A DNA stretch of 64,000 nt from Orcinus orca (taxonomy: Eukaryota > Chordata > Mammalia > Artiodactyla > Delphinidae). Every line of letters begins with the position of its first letter. The stretch's first letter is position 1. The translations under genes and the position numbers were made by a program. Where the stretch lies: the NCBI RefSeq assembly GCF_937001465.1, contig NC_064568.1, forward strand, positions 63,558,515 through 63,622,514, in the 5' to 3' direction. Of the stretch, positions 11,790-24,275 are shown piece by piece. Under the pieces are notes generated by a model. The model worked only from the letters and a program-made list of their open reading frames with translations, searched no databases and was not told the DNA's origin.

Positions 11790-14540
11790 GTTTTTTTTTT
11801 TTCATCTTTATTGGAGTACAATTGCTTTACAATGGTGTGTTAGTTTCTGCTTTATAACAAAGTGAATCAGTTATACATATACGTATGTTCCCATATCTCT
11901 TCCCTCTTGCGTCTCCCTCCCTCCGACCCTCCCTATCCCACCCCTCCAGGTGGTCACAGAGCACCCAGCTGATCTCCCTGTGCTATGCGGCTGCTTCCCA
12001 CTAGCTATCTATTTTACATTTGGTAGTGTATATGTGTCCATGCCACTCTCTCACTTTGTCACAGCTTACCCTTCCCACTCCCCATATCCTCAAGTCCATT
12101 CTCTAGTAGGTCTGTGTCTTTATTCCGGTCTTACCCCTAGGTTCTTCATGACATTTTTTTTTCTTAGATTCCATATATATGTGTTAGCATACGGTATTTG
12201 TCTTTCTCTTTCTGACTTACTTCACTCTGTATGACAGACTCTAGGCCCATCCACCTCACTACAAATAACTCAATTTCGTTTCTTTTTATGGCTGAGTAAT
12301 ATTCCATTGTATATATGTGCCACATCTTCTTTATCCATTCATCTGATGATGGACACTTAGGTTGCTTCCATCACCTGGCTATTGTACATAGAGCTGCAAT
12401 GAACATTTTGGTACATGACTCTTTTGGAATTATGGTTTTCTCAGGGTATATGCCCAGTAGTGGGATTGCTGGGTCATATGGTAGCTCTATTTGTAGTTTT
12501 TTAAGGAACTTCCATTCTGTTCTCCATAGTGGCTGTACCAATTCACATTCCTGACAGCAGTGCAAGAGTGTTCCCTTTTCTCCACACCCTCTCCAGCATT
12601 TATTGTTTCTAGATTTTTTGATGATGGCCATTCTGACTGGTGTGAGATGATATCTCATTGTAGTTTTCATTTGCATTTCTCTAATGATTAATGATGTTGA
12701 GCATTCTTTCATGTGTTTGTTGGCAATCTGTATATCTTCTTTGGAGAAATGTCTATTTAGGTCTTCTGCACATTTTTGGATTGTGTTGTTTGTTTTTTTG
12801 TTATTGAGCTGCATGAGCTGCTTGTAAATTTTGGGGATTAATCCTTTGTCAGTTTCTTCATTTGCAAATATTTTCTCCCATTCTGAGGGTTGTTTTTTCT
12901 TCTTGTTTATGGTTTCCTTTGCTGTGCAAAAGCTTTGAAGTTTCATTAGGTCCCATTTGTTTATTTTTGTTTTTATTTCCATTCCTCTAGGAGGTGGGTC
13001 AAAAAGGATCTTGCTGTAATTTATGTCACAGAGTGTTCTGCCTATGTTTTCCTCTAAGAGTTTGATAGTTTCTGGCCTTACATTTAGGTCTTTAATCCAT
13101 TTTGAGTTTATTTTTGTGTATGGTGTTAGGGAGTGTTCTAATCTCATACTTTTACATGTACCTGTCAAGTTTTCCCAGCACCACTTATTGAAGAAGCTGT
13201 CCTTTCTCCACTGTACATTCCTGCATCCTTTATCAAAGATAAGGTGACGATATGTGCGTGGGTTTATCTCTGGGCTTTCTATCCTCTTCCATTGATCTAT
13301 CTTTCTGTTTTTGTGCCAGTACCATACAGTCTTGATTACTGTAGCTTTGTAGTATAGTCTGAAGTCAGGGAGCCTGATTTCTCCATTTTTCATTCTAAAG
13401 ATTGCTTTGGCTATTCGGGGTCTTTTGTGTTTCCATACAAATTGTGAAATTTTTTGTTTTAGTTCTGTGAAAAATGCCAGTGGTAGTTTGATAGGGATTG
13501 CATTGAATCTGTAGATTGCTTTGGGTAGTAGAGCCATTTTCACAATACTGATTCTTCCAATCCAAGAACATGGTATATCTCTCCATCTATTTGTATCACC
13601 TTTAATTTCTTTCATCAGTGTCTTATAATTTTCTGCATACAGGTCTTTTGTCTCCTTAGGTAGGTTTATTCCTAGATATTTTATTCTTTTTGTTGCAGTG
13701 GGAAATGGGAGTGTTTTCTTAATTTCATTTTCAGATTTTTCATCATTAGTGTATAGGAATGCCAGAGATTTCTGTGCATTAATTTTGTATCCTGCTACTT
13801 TACCAAATTCATTGATTAGCTCTAATAGTTTTCTGGTAGCATCTTTAGGATTCTCTACATATAGTATTATGTCATCTGCAAACAGTGACAGCTTTACTTC
13901 TTCTTTTCCGATTTGGATTCCTTTTATTTCCTTTTCTTCTCTGATTGCTGTGGCTAAAACTTCCAAAACTATGTTGAATAAGAGTGGTGAGAGTGGGCAA
14001 CCTTGTCTTGTTCCTGATCTTCATGGAAATGGTTTCAGTTTTTCACCATTGAGGACGATGTTGGCTATGGGTTTGTCATATATGGCCTCTATTATGTTGA
14101 GGAAAGTTCCCTCTATGCCTACTTTCTGGAGGGTTTTTTATCATAAATAGGTGTTGAATTTTGTCAAAAGCTTTCTCTGCATCTATTGAGATGATCACAT
14201 GGTTTTTCTCATTCAATTTGTTAATATGGTGTATCACGTTGATTGATTTGCGTATATTGAAGAATCCTTGCATTCCTGGAATGAACCCCACTTGATCATG
14301 GTGTATGATTCTTTTAATGTGCTGTTGGGTTCTGTTTGCTAGTATTTTGTTGAGGATTTTTGCATCTATGTTCATCAGTGATATTGGCCTGTAGTTTTCT
14401 TTCTTTGTGACATCCTTGTCTGGTTTTGGTGTCAGGGTGATGGTGGCCTGGTAGAATGAGTTTGGGAGTGTTCCTCCCTCTGCTATATTTTGGAAGAGTT
14501 TGAGAAGGATAGGTGTTAGCTCTTCTCTAAATGCTTGATA
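11790..14540 (-). mobile_element. 2.75-kb 5'-truncated L1
   Basis: A minus-strand L1 delimited by a perfect 12-bp target-site duplication tccaagtgtttt (11778-11789 and 14541-14552). Reading the minus strand, it starts within the ORF2 reverse-transcriptase region, runs through the ORF2 C-terminus and 3' UTR, and ends in a poly-A tail (a T run from about 11790). The duplication begins with A's in sense orientation, as expected of L1 endonuclease cleavage. Its similarity to the other young L1 pieces suggests relatively recent insertion. Confidence 0.95.
12160..14540 (-). pseudogene. L1 ORF2 (reverse transcriptase) remnant, disabled
   Basis: The minus strand encodes the RT core and C-terminal region of L1 ORF2p. 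Landmarks are YRPISLMNIDAKILNKILAN and HHDQVGFIPGMQ in the 5' part, the FADD catalytic box in the SLFADDIILY stretch (about residues 29-32 of the long frame at 13966-12371), and NKWCWENLTGTCKSM further on. It cannot make a working protein. The endonuclease half is missing, an extra A in a run near 14136-14141 shifts the frame, an in-frame TGA lies at 14021-14023 (minus), and another lies at 12371-12373. Coding similarity continues past the last stop to about 12160. Confidence 0.93.
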
Positions 14541-14689
14541 TCCAAGTGTTTTTGAAGGCTTCCTTTGCACAGTTTGAGTGCAAATAGTGATTCTAGTTGT
14601 CTTCCTCAGAGTTTCTGGGAGCACTATGGATAGTGGATTTTTGTTAGTTTCTAAAGCTGTAATATAACTTATGTGAACTCTGGTTGGAT

Positions 14690-16220
14690 GAATCATACCT
14701 GTTTATTTATTCCACAAGTGTTCACTGAACATGGTGTGTATGCCAGGTGTTCTAATGACTGGGATAAAGCAGTGAACCCTCAAGGGGCTGCTTGTCTAAT
14801 AGGAAGAGTTAGAAGGTAGACAGTAGACAAATGAACAGATACGTGTACAACATGCTAGGTGGTGATGAATGCTAGAATCATTATAAAGATTAAGGGTGAG
14901 AAAGTGGAGAGGAGTGTTGTTGTTGTGAATTTTTTTTCATATTATATTATGTAGACTTTTCAGAGACCAGATGCTTGAAGGAAATGGGCCACAGAGACGT
15001 ACAGGGGAAGAACAGTCCAGTGGGGGTGGTGTAAAATGCCAAGGGGTTCAAGGGACAGCAATGAATTCAGTCTGGCCAGAGCTGGGGTGTAGGAGGGGTG
15101 GGCCAGGAGCTGAGGAAAGGGGTTCTGTGCAATGTCATGGAGGTAAGGATGGGATTTTTCTTTAATGGAAATGGGAAGTCATGGAGGGTACTGAACCAGA
15201 GTGATGTGATTGGATTTCTGTTTTAAAAGAATGAGCCTTGGAGAGTGGGTGTCAAGAATGCAGACAGACATAGAACCAACTCTCTACCATCCCACCCCTC
15301 CTTTCTTTGTCCTGGAATAAGAAACTAAGATCCAATTTGCTTGTTACCCCCTCAGATACTTTTTAGGCATCAGTCTACCACATAGAAGAATGTCCATTTT
15401 GTTATTTGGATCGTTCTATGTGCTTTGGGGATAGCTCGTGTGTTACCACCCACTCTGGTGACAATCCTGTGTTTTCTACATCGATTAAATCTCTGCAGGT
15501 CCATCTGCTACCAAAAGAAAAAAAAAAAGTGGGAGAAGCAGACAGACCACCTATAAATCTCTCCCAGTCATTCAGGGGAGAAGTGATTATTTTGAAGATA
15601 GAACATGGTTTGCTTGTTGATCTGATAAAGGGTATAAGAAGAAGAGGGGCGTCCAGGATGAGTCCATGTGTAGGCTGGCATTAGGGATTATCTTAGTCTG
15701 TTGGGACAACTATCATAGAACACCATAGACTGGGAAGCTTGTAAACCACAGGAATTTACCTCTTCTAGTTCTAGAGTCTGGAAGTCCAAGATCAAGGTGC
15801 TGGCAGATTTGGTGTCTGGTGAGGTCCTGCTTTCTAGTTGGTAGACAGTTGTCTTTGCACTGAGTCCTCACATGGCACAAGTAGAGCAGGAGCTCTCCAG
15901 GGTCTCTTTTATAAGACCACTAATCCTAGTCATGGAGATTCCAACTCTCATGAACCCAATCACCTCCCCAAGGCTCTGCTTCCACCTGCTATCTCATTGG
16001 TGATTTGGTTTCAACATATGAATTTGCGGGGGTGGGTGGGGGAAACAAAAACATCCAGGCTATAGCAGCAGTTTAGAAGAAAAGATAGGCTATCTACTGA
16101 GATGGGGAAGCCTGCAGGGGGACAGGTTGCAGGAGAATTAACTTTAGTCTTAGGTTTCGACATAAGTATTCTTGGACTTGAACAAGTAGGGCCCCTGCCT
16201 GGGCTCCATGCCTCCCTTGG
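14690..16220 (-). mobile_element. L2, antisense, interrupted by an MLT1 LTR
   Basis: Minus-strand LINE2 remnant, read on the + strand as the usual reverse complement. It starts with ttattccacaagtgttcact and gggataaagcagtgaaccct, passes a gatgtgattggatttctgtt-like segment near 15205, and reaches gtccaggatgagtccatgtg near 15650. It is cut by the MLT1 LTR at 15689-16067, then resumes with actgagatggggaagcctgc. The order on both sides of the LTR fits a single L2 copy. Confidence 0.7.
15689..16067 (-). mobile_element. MLT1-type MaLR solo LTR
   Basis: Antisense MLT1 LTR with landmarks ccatagactgggaagcttgt, ggaagtccaagatcaaggtg, gatttggtgtctggtgaggt, ggtctcttttataagaccac, aatcacctccccaaggctct and tttcaacatatgaatttgcg, ending ctatagca. 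About 380 bp; no second LTR or internal region was seen, so it is a solo LTR. It lies inside an L2, as expected from relative ages. Confidence 0.85.
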
Positions 16221-17224
16221 CATAACTTTTACAAAACTGTCTAAAGTCCCACTCCACTGCTTTAGTTTTTCACAGTTTATTTCATATTTTGAATGTCCCA
16301 AATGGTATGGTTTCTGAAAATTCTGACAGATTTTGAGGTCAAGAAGCTTTTCCATTCCATTAGCTTTAGTGACATTTAGAGTAATCAGTGTCCTCCAAGA
16401 ATAATGACAAAATGAGTAATTGGGTTACTTTAAGGCATTGTGAAGTCTCTTTTGCACAAGGGTGTGGGTCCACTTAAACCTTGTGCTGTGGTATGAATGT
16501 CTAACCATCCATCTGTCAGCTCTGATTGCACAAAAAGATCTACATTAAAAAAAATGTAGATCTCCTATACCCCTAAACTACTCTTTGAAGTTGAAATGAA
16601 GCTCCCTGGGGTGAAAGAAAAAATTAAAATCTAGCTTGTGAAGAGGATAGAGGGTTTTTGGGGTACTCTTGCCTCTGAGGATGTGATGCCAATCAGAAGT
16701 ATTCATGTATTTAATTTGCCTTTTAAATTTGTATTTTTTCCATAAAAACATTTCCAACAAGTAAATAGCTGTGACCGCCATGCTCGTTTATGGCATCTTG
16801 CTGCCAGGTTTTGAATATGAACACATATTTACCCTCATGATGAAGTGAGTGCCCTTCTGTTGCCTCTTAAAGGTTCAAACTGAGGTTGACATTGCCAAGT
16901 GGAACAGGATGGGTGGAGCTGGTGGTGTCCACACTGGAGGTGGAGAAAATTGTTGGCAGGCTCCAGAATGGGATAATGTCTCCAAAGTGTTTGGAGCTCC
17001 TTGCTGCAAAGACCTTGAGTAATTTCCATGTATTATTCGGGTTGTATAAGGTAATCTGCTCTGCTATCAACCATGAATCCTTTCATTGCACATTTTAAGC
17101 AAAGTAGGTCCATTTTAAAATGCTAAATGGAATAATTTTAAGCTATCCTACCTTTCAAAATATTAGAAGTACTTTCTCTGTCTTCAAATTAGCCTTAAGA
17201 AAGGCAAGAGATAAACATGGATCG
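16221..17224. other. Unique sequence; perfect hairpin at 16536
   Basis: No exon or repeat assigned. An 11-bp perfect inverted repeat, agatctacatt with a 6-A spacer and its complement, lies at 16536-16563. Overlapping ORFs of 64-71 codons at 16835-17098 have no family resemblance. Confidence 0.45.
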
Positions 17225-17425
17225 GGTGTTAACCCCTCACCAAGCACTGTGGGAAATGCTTTACATTCACACCCTCATTTAATTTTCACAGAACAAAGGG
17301 CCAAGTGCCATTTGGCTCAGAGGAGAGTCAACTTCCCACTTTAAACAGAGGAGAATGAGGACAAGTAATTCAGTGATTTTCTCAGGTCTGAGCATCAGGA
17401 CAAGGTGGAGCCAGGTGGTTTTTCT
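17225..17425 (-). mobile_element. MIR SINE, antisense
   Basis: Diverged MIR in minus orientation: gggaaatgctttacattcac then cctcatttaattttcacaga, followed by aatgaggacaagtaattcag and a aaggtggagccagg end. These correspond in order to the tail, CORE and tRNA-proximal parts of MIR. Confidence 0.65.
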
Positions 17426-18644
17426 CCAGGATTTTTTTGCCACCACTCTGGCTGGCTTACTACACCTTCATTTTTAAGGGACTTCTGAGATTTGCTTCAG
17501 TAGTGGTGTTAGAAACAAAGCTACTAGAGTAAGTAAGGCTTTATTTTAGGAATGTCTTCACTGGAGTAACACTTTTGAAATTTGATCTCCATCCTAAAAT
17601 GAACTTTCTTTTTTTGACCAAGTTCTAGCATAGGATCTTGCATATGTTAAGTGTCCAATCAAAATTAAGTGAGTGAATCAATGAACAAAAAATGATTGCC
17701 TGTACCTCTGATGAGTCTAATGGCTATTACAGGTACAGCACTAAGCTTGGCTTTGTCACAACTCTTTATAGCTATTATGATCTCCATTTCATAGAGGAGT
17801 GAAGGAAGTACATAGTGGTGAGAAGAACATTTCCATCACACCAGGGATGGCAAATAGATTTTTGTCTTGGGTGCTGGGTTCAATCATTGATAATAGTGGA
17901 TGTCTGGAGCTAGATAGTGGTCCCTACCTGGACAGTAGTATATAACTGATGGTATGTACCTGGATCGGAGATACTGCGGGAGATGGCTATACTGCAAAGC
18001 CAGGAGCCCGTACCAGGACCCATTGTGAGAAACTGCCATGTTTGATTTACTCTTTTCCACTCTGAGTCTGAAATAGAGGAGTGGTCATATTCACTCCTGA
18101 CATTTTTGGCTAATACAATGTTCTATGGAGGTGGGTTTTCTATGGTATTCATCAGGCTGTTTGATGCTTTGAGTTCTGTATTGAGTATTGCAGTCATTTT
18201 TATTTTGTTTTGTTTGCTTTTGGATGCCTGCAGTAAAAAACAACCCCAAAGACCCCTAAATTACTTTTACAATTTCTTAATGCACACTGAGTAGCCTTTC
18301 ATACTGTTAGAATTTTGATTAACTCTTCATTGATGTCGTGGAATGGTGTGATGTTCTGCAGAATGTCCAGATAGTTTAGACCCCTTGAAATATGCCAGAT
18401 GGTAGGAGAGTTATTATAGCCCTGGGAAAATTATATAAATGTCTAATGTGGTTTGTCCCAAACAAATGGAAATTATTTATGGTCTCCTTTCCATCAGTTA
18501 TAGAAAACAATGCACTATCCCGAACAGTGGCTACATACCTGTACCTGAGGCAGTGTTAATTTGTTTTTGCAAAGATAACACTACTGGCACAGAAGTTACA
18601 ATTGGGGTTGAGTTTGGTAGTCCACTGTACTGGTGATTAAATGG
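17426..18644. other. Unique sequence, no recognised feature
   Basis: No exon or confident repeat. A short MIR-like fragment may lie near 17735-17800. The 62- and 65-codon open frames at 18106 and 18439 show no known family. Confidence 0.4.
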
Positions 18645-19003
18645 GGTTTATCAGAGAGCAGGAAAGTGGTTGCTAGGGGCTAGAGGGTGGGGGAAATAAG
18701 GAGAGGTTGGTAAAGCATAGAAACTTTCAGTTATTAGATGAATACTGTCTGAAAATCTAATGTGTAATGTATAACATGGTGACTGTAGTTGGTAACACTG
18801 TGTTATGTAATGGAAATTTTCTAAGAGGGTAGAACTTAAATATTCTTACCAAAAAAAGTGAGTAAATATGTGAGGTGATGGATGTTAACTTGATGGAGGA
18901 AATCCTTTCACAATGTGTAAGTATAGCAAATCATCACAATATGTACTTTAAGTGTCTTAAAATTTTGGCAATTAAACCTCAATAAAGCTGGAAAAATAAA
19001 TGG
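18645..19003 (+). mobile_element. Old L1 (L1MA/MB-type) 3' UTR
   Basis: Plus-strand old L1 3' end: ggttgctaggggctagaggg, aacatggtgactgtagttgg, ggtgatggatgttaacttga, caaatcatcacaatatgtac and cctcaataaagctggaaaaa. It is one of few L1 copies in sense orientation with HMGCLL1, and much older than the antisense ones. Confidence 0.85.
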
Positions 19004-19095
19004 ATTTTTGATGGGGTCATCACTTCTGCATCCTTTTCTTTAGATACTTGAGGATGGCAATAATCTCTGCCATTTCTCCAAGATCTCACAAAATG

Positions 19096-19242
19096 CTTTT
19101 TTTTTTCTTTTTTCCTTTTTCTCCTTTATTTTTCTTTTTTCTTTTCTTTCCTTTCCTTTCCTTTTTTCTTTCTCTTTTCTTCTCTTTTTACCCCTCCCCC
19201 TCCCCCACCCCCTTTTTCTTCCTCCCTTCCTCCCTCCCTTCC
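19096..19242 (+). repeat. Long polypyrimidine tract (about 147 bp)
   Basis: Nearly pure C/T on the plus strand, with only isolated purines. The left half is ttttct/ttcc-rich and the right half cccct/cctt-rich. Open frames through it (both strands) are compositional. Such homopurine-homopyrimidine tracts can form triplex DNA. Confidence 0.9.
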
Positions 19243-19859
19243 ATCCTGTCTTGGCTGAATGGGAGGAATGAACATTTTCAGAGGCTTCCACTTGCCTTTA
19301 TGATAATGACAAAAACAACTCCCATGATAGGTCTTATAAGGTCAAGGAATGAATGGTTCAGGATATTCCAACTATCAAATACGTCTATTCCAACTATATA
19401 TTCAGGGACTGGAAATGACCATGGGGACGTAGGGGACCAGGCCTCCATATATTATGTGGTCCCTCTACTCCCCATTCTAACAAGGGAGCATAATGACACT
19501 TTGGGTCCCGAGTATCAATGTCAACTTGGGCCCTGTGTGCAGGAAACTGTAATGTTTGGTATCCCCTTCACACAGTGTTCATTTACTCAAGTAAGTGGCT
19601 GTAGGTCCCTTTGGGAAGCATTAGATGGATTACTGTAAATAGTTGCTGTAGCAGTACAGGATCTGGGAATCTGGCTTTTTCTTCAGGCAGTTGGGTTTTG
19701 GTCTGAAAATTGGCTCAGATACGGAAACCAGGCAAGGGAATTTTTATGGAGGCAGCTAACCTCAGCTAACTGGTCAACTACATCCTTGGTGTATTTCAAT
19801 TGTATAGATCAGCATGCCTGGATCTGAAGACATTTCAGGCAGGATACTTCTATTCTGGA
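19243..19859. other. Unique sequence, no recognised feature
   Basis: No exon, known repeat or RNA gene recognised. Confidence 0.35.
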
Positions 19860-20010
19860 GGCCAGTCTTGTGCACTGTAACGGTTCTATCGGTATTCCCT
19901 GATCTCTACCCGCTAGTTGCCAGCAGTGCCCAGTGATTGTGACAATCAAACGTGTCTCCAGACGTTGCCAGATGTCCTCTGTGGGGCAAAACTACCCCCA
20001 GTAGTGCGTC
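19860..20010 (-). mobile_element. MER20-like hAT-Charlie remnant
   Basis: Antisense match to the widespread hAT non-autonomous element: cttgtgcactgtaacggttc, ccctgatctctacccgctag, gtgtctccagacgttgccag and tcctctgtggggcaaaacta. The distal terminal repeat is not clear. Confidence 0.7.
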
Positions 20011-23000
20011 TTTTAATAATCTTTAAACATTGCCGCGGGTTTCCAGGGAGTGTTCATGTCAAAACTACTTCATGGATGAGAACCAACTGAAAATAACCAG
20101 CAAGGTAGCTCCCAAATCCCATTTTAGAGACTGCTTCCTCCGTTCACTTCTGGCACCAATTTCCTTAGGTCTAGTTCCCAGGAAACAGTCTCGGATAAAG
20201 ATTTGCGTTCAGGAAGTTGTTGCCCTTGATTTGGTACCTGTGGGGAAGTAAGAGCTGTAGGACCAGCAGAGGGAGGCCTGAGTCCATCCCACAGGCCTCT
20301 CCTAAGGAGAGTTGTACTCCCTCAGGCAAAGGAGCTGGGCTATTATGTCCCTGCATCAACCACTCAGTGGATGATCATGGAGAGGGGACATGACTTGGGG
20401 TAAGGTGGATTTCTTTAGTTGAGGGCAATTCCTGACACAGGGCTCAGTGAAATGGCATTGGCTGCCAAACCTCTAGCTTCTGGGAATGTCTCAGTCCTGA
20501 AAGGGGTATCTGAGCAGAATGTCCATTAATAATAGAAATAAAAATTTCCAAAGATACAGACTTCACCTATCTTCACTAACATATGGTAGTATCTCATCTA
20601 CCTCTTATTCTGCCACCTTTAGCACACAACAGTTCATCAAATATCAAAAACTGTTTACACATCATGAGGTGTAAGACACCACACTTTATTATTTAGATCA
20701 TCTGTTTTGGTGCTAGTGTATATAACCATGCAAATACTCATGCATTCCAATTGATTTTTGCCAATCAGAAAATACATATTATGTAAGGGAGTGTTTTGAT
20801 GAAGGGGCTTTATTAAGATCTGAAAAATTTTATTCAGAGTCTGAATGGATTCTGTGGATGGCTGAATAGGGTTATTGAAATTAATGCAGAGCATTATAAA
20901 GCTGAAAACTCATGGTATATCTATGATATGATTTCCCATTTTGTTATTGTTATACAACCAACATGGCATAAATAAAAAAAGTCATGTAAAGCAATATAAT
21001 GGCTTGTTGTTAATAATAACAACCCAAATTTAAATAACTATTTAGAACAATGAATTGTGTCTTCCTAACCAAATAATAAGCCAAGCTTCCCCAGCAGAAG
21101 CATTGCTGTACCACTTGGGAGTATAAACTCTAAAACTCTGACAAAATTATATATCCCAGTAGTGTTTTTTTTACCTTTGTGGTTATAAGGTCATGCTGCT
21201 TGTATAACTAGCTTAATATAGTTAGTTGCATTTTTATTTTAAACCACTGTTTTCAGAAATTTATTCTAAAAATATTTCCATGATGAAACTTGGTATCTTA
21301 TATGACATACTGCATTTTATCCTCAGAGATTCAGCCTTTCCAAAAATATCCATATATTTTCAGTCAATTTTACTGCTTCTGTGTTTGCAAAAAGCAAAGT
21401 AACCTTAGTGGTTTCATAAAAATTTTATTAGTGAAGACCTTGAGGAAAAGGAAACTTCATACTTCAAGTATTTCAAATCAAACATTTTCTTTTGATTTTC
21501 TAATTAACACTTTTATTACTATCCTAAACTTCAATTAAGTAATACTGATAATAGTCATGAAAAATCTATAGATTTTTCCATAGTTTATTTTTTTCGATTC
21601 TTAAGTTGCCTTGAATAAAGGAATAAATAATGATATTTCTTGAAAGTAAATAATGTCAATAAAAGTCACCATTTAAAGAAATATAACTAGATATGCGGGG
21701 GTCTTGTGCTCTATCAATACATGGAAGTTTTTCTCTTTTGAACTTTCAAGTTTATGTTAATGCTTCTATAGGATGGTTTATTGAATTCTCTCATTAAAAA
21801 TTGCTATTCTTGATTTCTTCAATTTGTTTCTTCTTACATGTGCTTCATCTTACTTTTGTTTCTCTTATTCTATTACTATCTACATTTCGTAAACTGTTTA
21901 CAAAATCTATTTTAATATTCTCTATTTTCAGCTCTCATACACTATCTTATTTAAAATGCAGTTTTTTTGTATTAAAATAATAATTAATAGATGATTATTA
22001 AATACATATGTATACATTTATTTCTCGACACGTTTAAAAATGGAATTTATTTAATTAGGAAGCGAATTATGTGGCACAGATGTTAACAGCCTTATTTTTT
22101 ATTTTAATAAATAATTTTGGGTGATTTTATATTTATTTAAGTGTTCAAAAAATTTATATATTTCTAGAGGGAATTCATATTTAATCATGTTATATATCTA
22201 CACTAACACTCAGTACTAATTTTCCATCTGGTGCCAAGAACAAATATTAGTACACATACATACAGAGGATTGTTCACATTTTAGAACTTGCTTTTAATCT
22301 CTGTTAAAACATTGACCAAATGCATTTGGGAATGAAGTAGTGCACATTTTCTTTCTGGCTGTCCAATAATTGCTAAAAGGTAAGTGGATACCTTCCTTTA
22401 ACCTTTTGATTCAGGAAAATAAGATGTGTTGTTCATGGAGTTTGACTTAGTCGTCTATTATAAATTTATTTTCACTTGGCTACAAATAAATTCTTCTTAA
22501 ACTGTCAGAGATTGCCTTTGAATTGACCTTGGGGCACAGCTATTCTGAAAGAAAGGTTTCAGATATCAGCTTTGTTGATTCAGCCCTTCATCCCAGAAAG
22601 GCACCCAGGGAGAGAACCATCTTTAGACTGCTCCAGAGAACCAAGGTTCCTGTGATAATGCTTTATGTGTTTCTGACTATGTTTCATTAAAAGATAAATT
22701 AATATCTAAGAAATAACAAATAACACAATGTGGATGGTTTACCATTACTGCAAGATGCACTATGTGCATATGTCAGATGAGATGGCAAAATGAGATTCTT
22801 CTGGAAAAGTGGAAATCTAATGCCCCCTAAAAAGTCCAATTTAATTTCAAAAGAAAATCATGCAGTTTCCTGATTCAGACATTTCATCTGTGTAGTGGGA
22901 GCATTTCATTTGGTCATTGTAGCAGTTCTCCAGGGGAATACTGGCTATGAAACAGGGTATTTCAATATCCATAAAGACTTTTTTTACACATAGAATTACT

Positions 23001-24275
23001 CCTCAAGAAATGAATGAGTAGAACATATAAAATTCTGTTTAGAAATTTCTACTGTGGATGGTATCATTTTCCTAGGGAAAAAGAAGTTGTGCTTGTAGAG
23101 TGCATAATGAGGAATCATATCTGTCACCACCTGGAGGGTTGATTGTATATATAGAAGCCACCCATTATGGGAAACTATGCATATACACACATATATATGT
23201 GTATATGTATTATATAATACATAGAAAACATATATAATATAATAACATACACACACACACCCTAAAGATTTCAGAGAAATTCCCATCAAAATATGCCTTC
23301 CATTTAATTTTATGTAAGATTGAAAAATGTGTGTTAAAGCAGCCCATTTATGTTCTGCATGAAAGAATGGTTCATTATTACTTTTTCAACCAAAGCTTTT
23401 TCAATAGTTGGTGATGTATTTAACCTCATCCTAAAGAAAACTAGAATAGGAGCCAGGGACCATAGTTAGGTAACCTTAGAAAGTCATTTAATCTCTCTTT
23501 CAGTCTGCCTACCCCACAGAGTAACTCCACAGATGAAATGTAGATAGAAAAGTGCTTTGGAATAATAAAGCAACATATAAATGCAAGATAGTATTGCTTT
23601 GGTTGTTGCCCTGTGAAAGTGAACCATTAGAAATCTGATGCCAGATGTGGGCATACATTCAGCCATGTAACTTGGCTTTTTGAAACCCTCATTCTGGATA
23701 ATACACCTTTTGTTGTTCACTAGTATCATACACTACTCCACATAAAACAGGATAAAGTGAACTCAGTTACAGGGATTTTATTGCCATAAAAATAAATTTA
23801 GACCAAAAACCTGTTTAAGGATGATGGTGCTCACTTCTGCAAACTAGATTGCAATTCCTTGGAACTTATAAGTCATTCATCAACTCTTATATATGCAGTG
23901 TATAAGAACAGTGCCACGTCCCCAGTGACCCCTGTACCAGAAGGTAACACACAGATCACTGTGCCACTAAAACGTAATCTTGTTATGGACAGAGATTTTT
24001 TGTGTGGTTGGATCATTTCCATATATCCAATAACTATAATAATGCTGGCTAATAAGTGTAGTATTCAATATAAATGAAAGGTTAACCTTGCTTTTCTAAA
24101 TTTTAGATGTGAATTTGTTCATTCATTCAACAAACAGTGTTAATTAAGCGCTTAGTATATGTCCATCCTGAAAGTTTAAAATGAAAAATGGCAAACAGGC
24201 AGGCAAAGAAGTAATTACAGATTTATTTTAAAATAAGCCTCTACAAAGTGTTATTGGGTCATAGAAATGAAACTA
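20011..24275. other. AT-rich unique block
   Basis: Strongly AT-rich, especially 20600-23300, with no exon, LINE or SINE confidently recognised apart from a possible L2/MIR tail near 24115-24165. Alternating (ta/ca) purine-pyrimidine tracts lie at 23180-23262. ORFs here are short and compositional. Confidence 0.45.

Noticed and set aside
13023..14150. Plus-strand open frames of 74 and 150 codons
   Set aside because: They lie opposite the L1 ORF2 remnant and are shadows of it.
19048..19638. 196-codon plus-strand frame starting before the pyrimidine tract
   Set aside because: The Phe/Leu/Ser/Pro-rich part is the translation of the polypyrimidine tract, and the rest has no family; compositional artefact.
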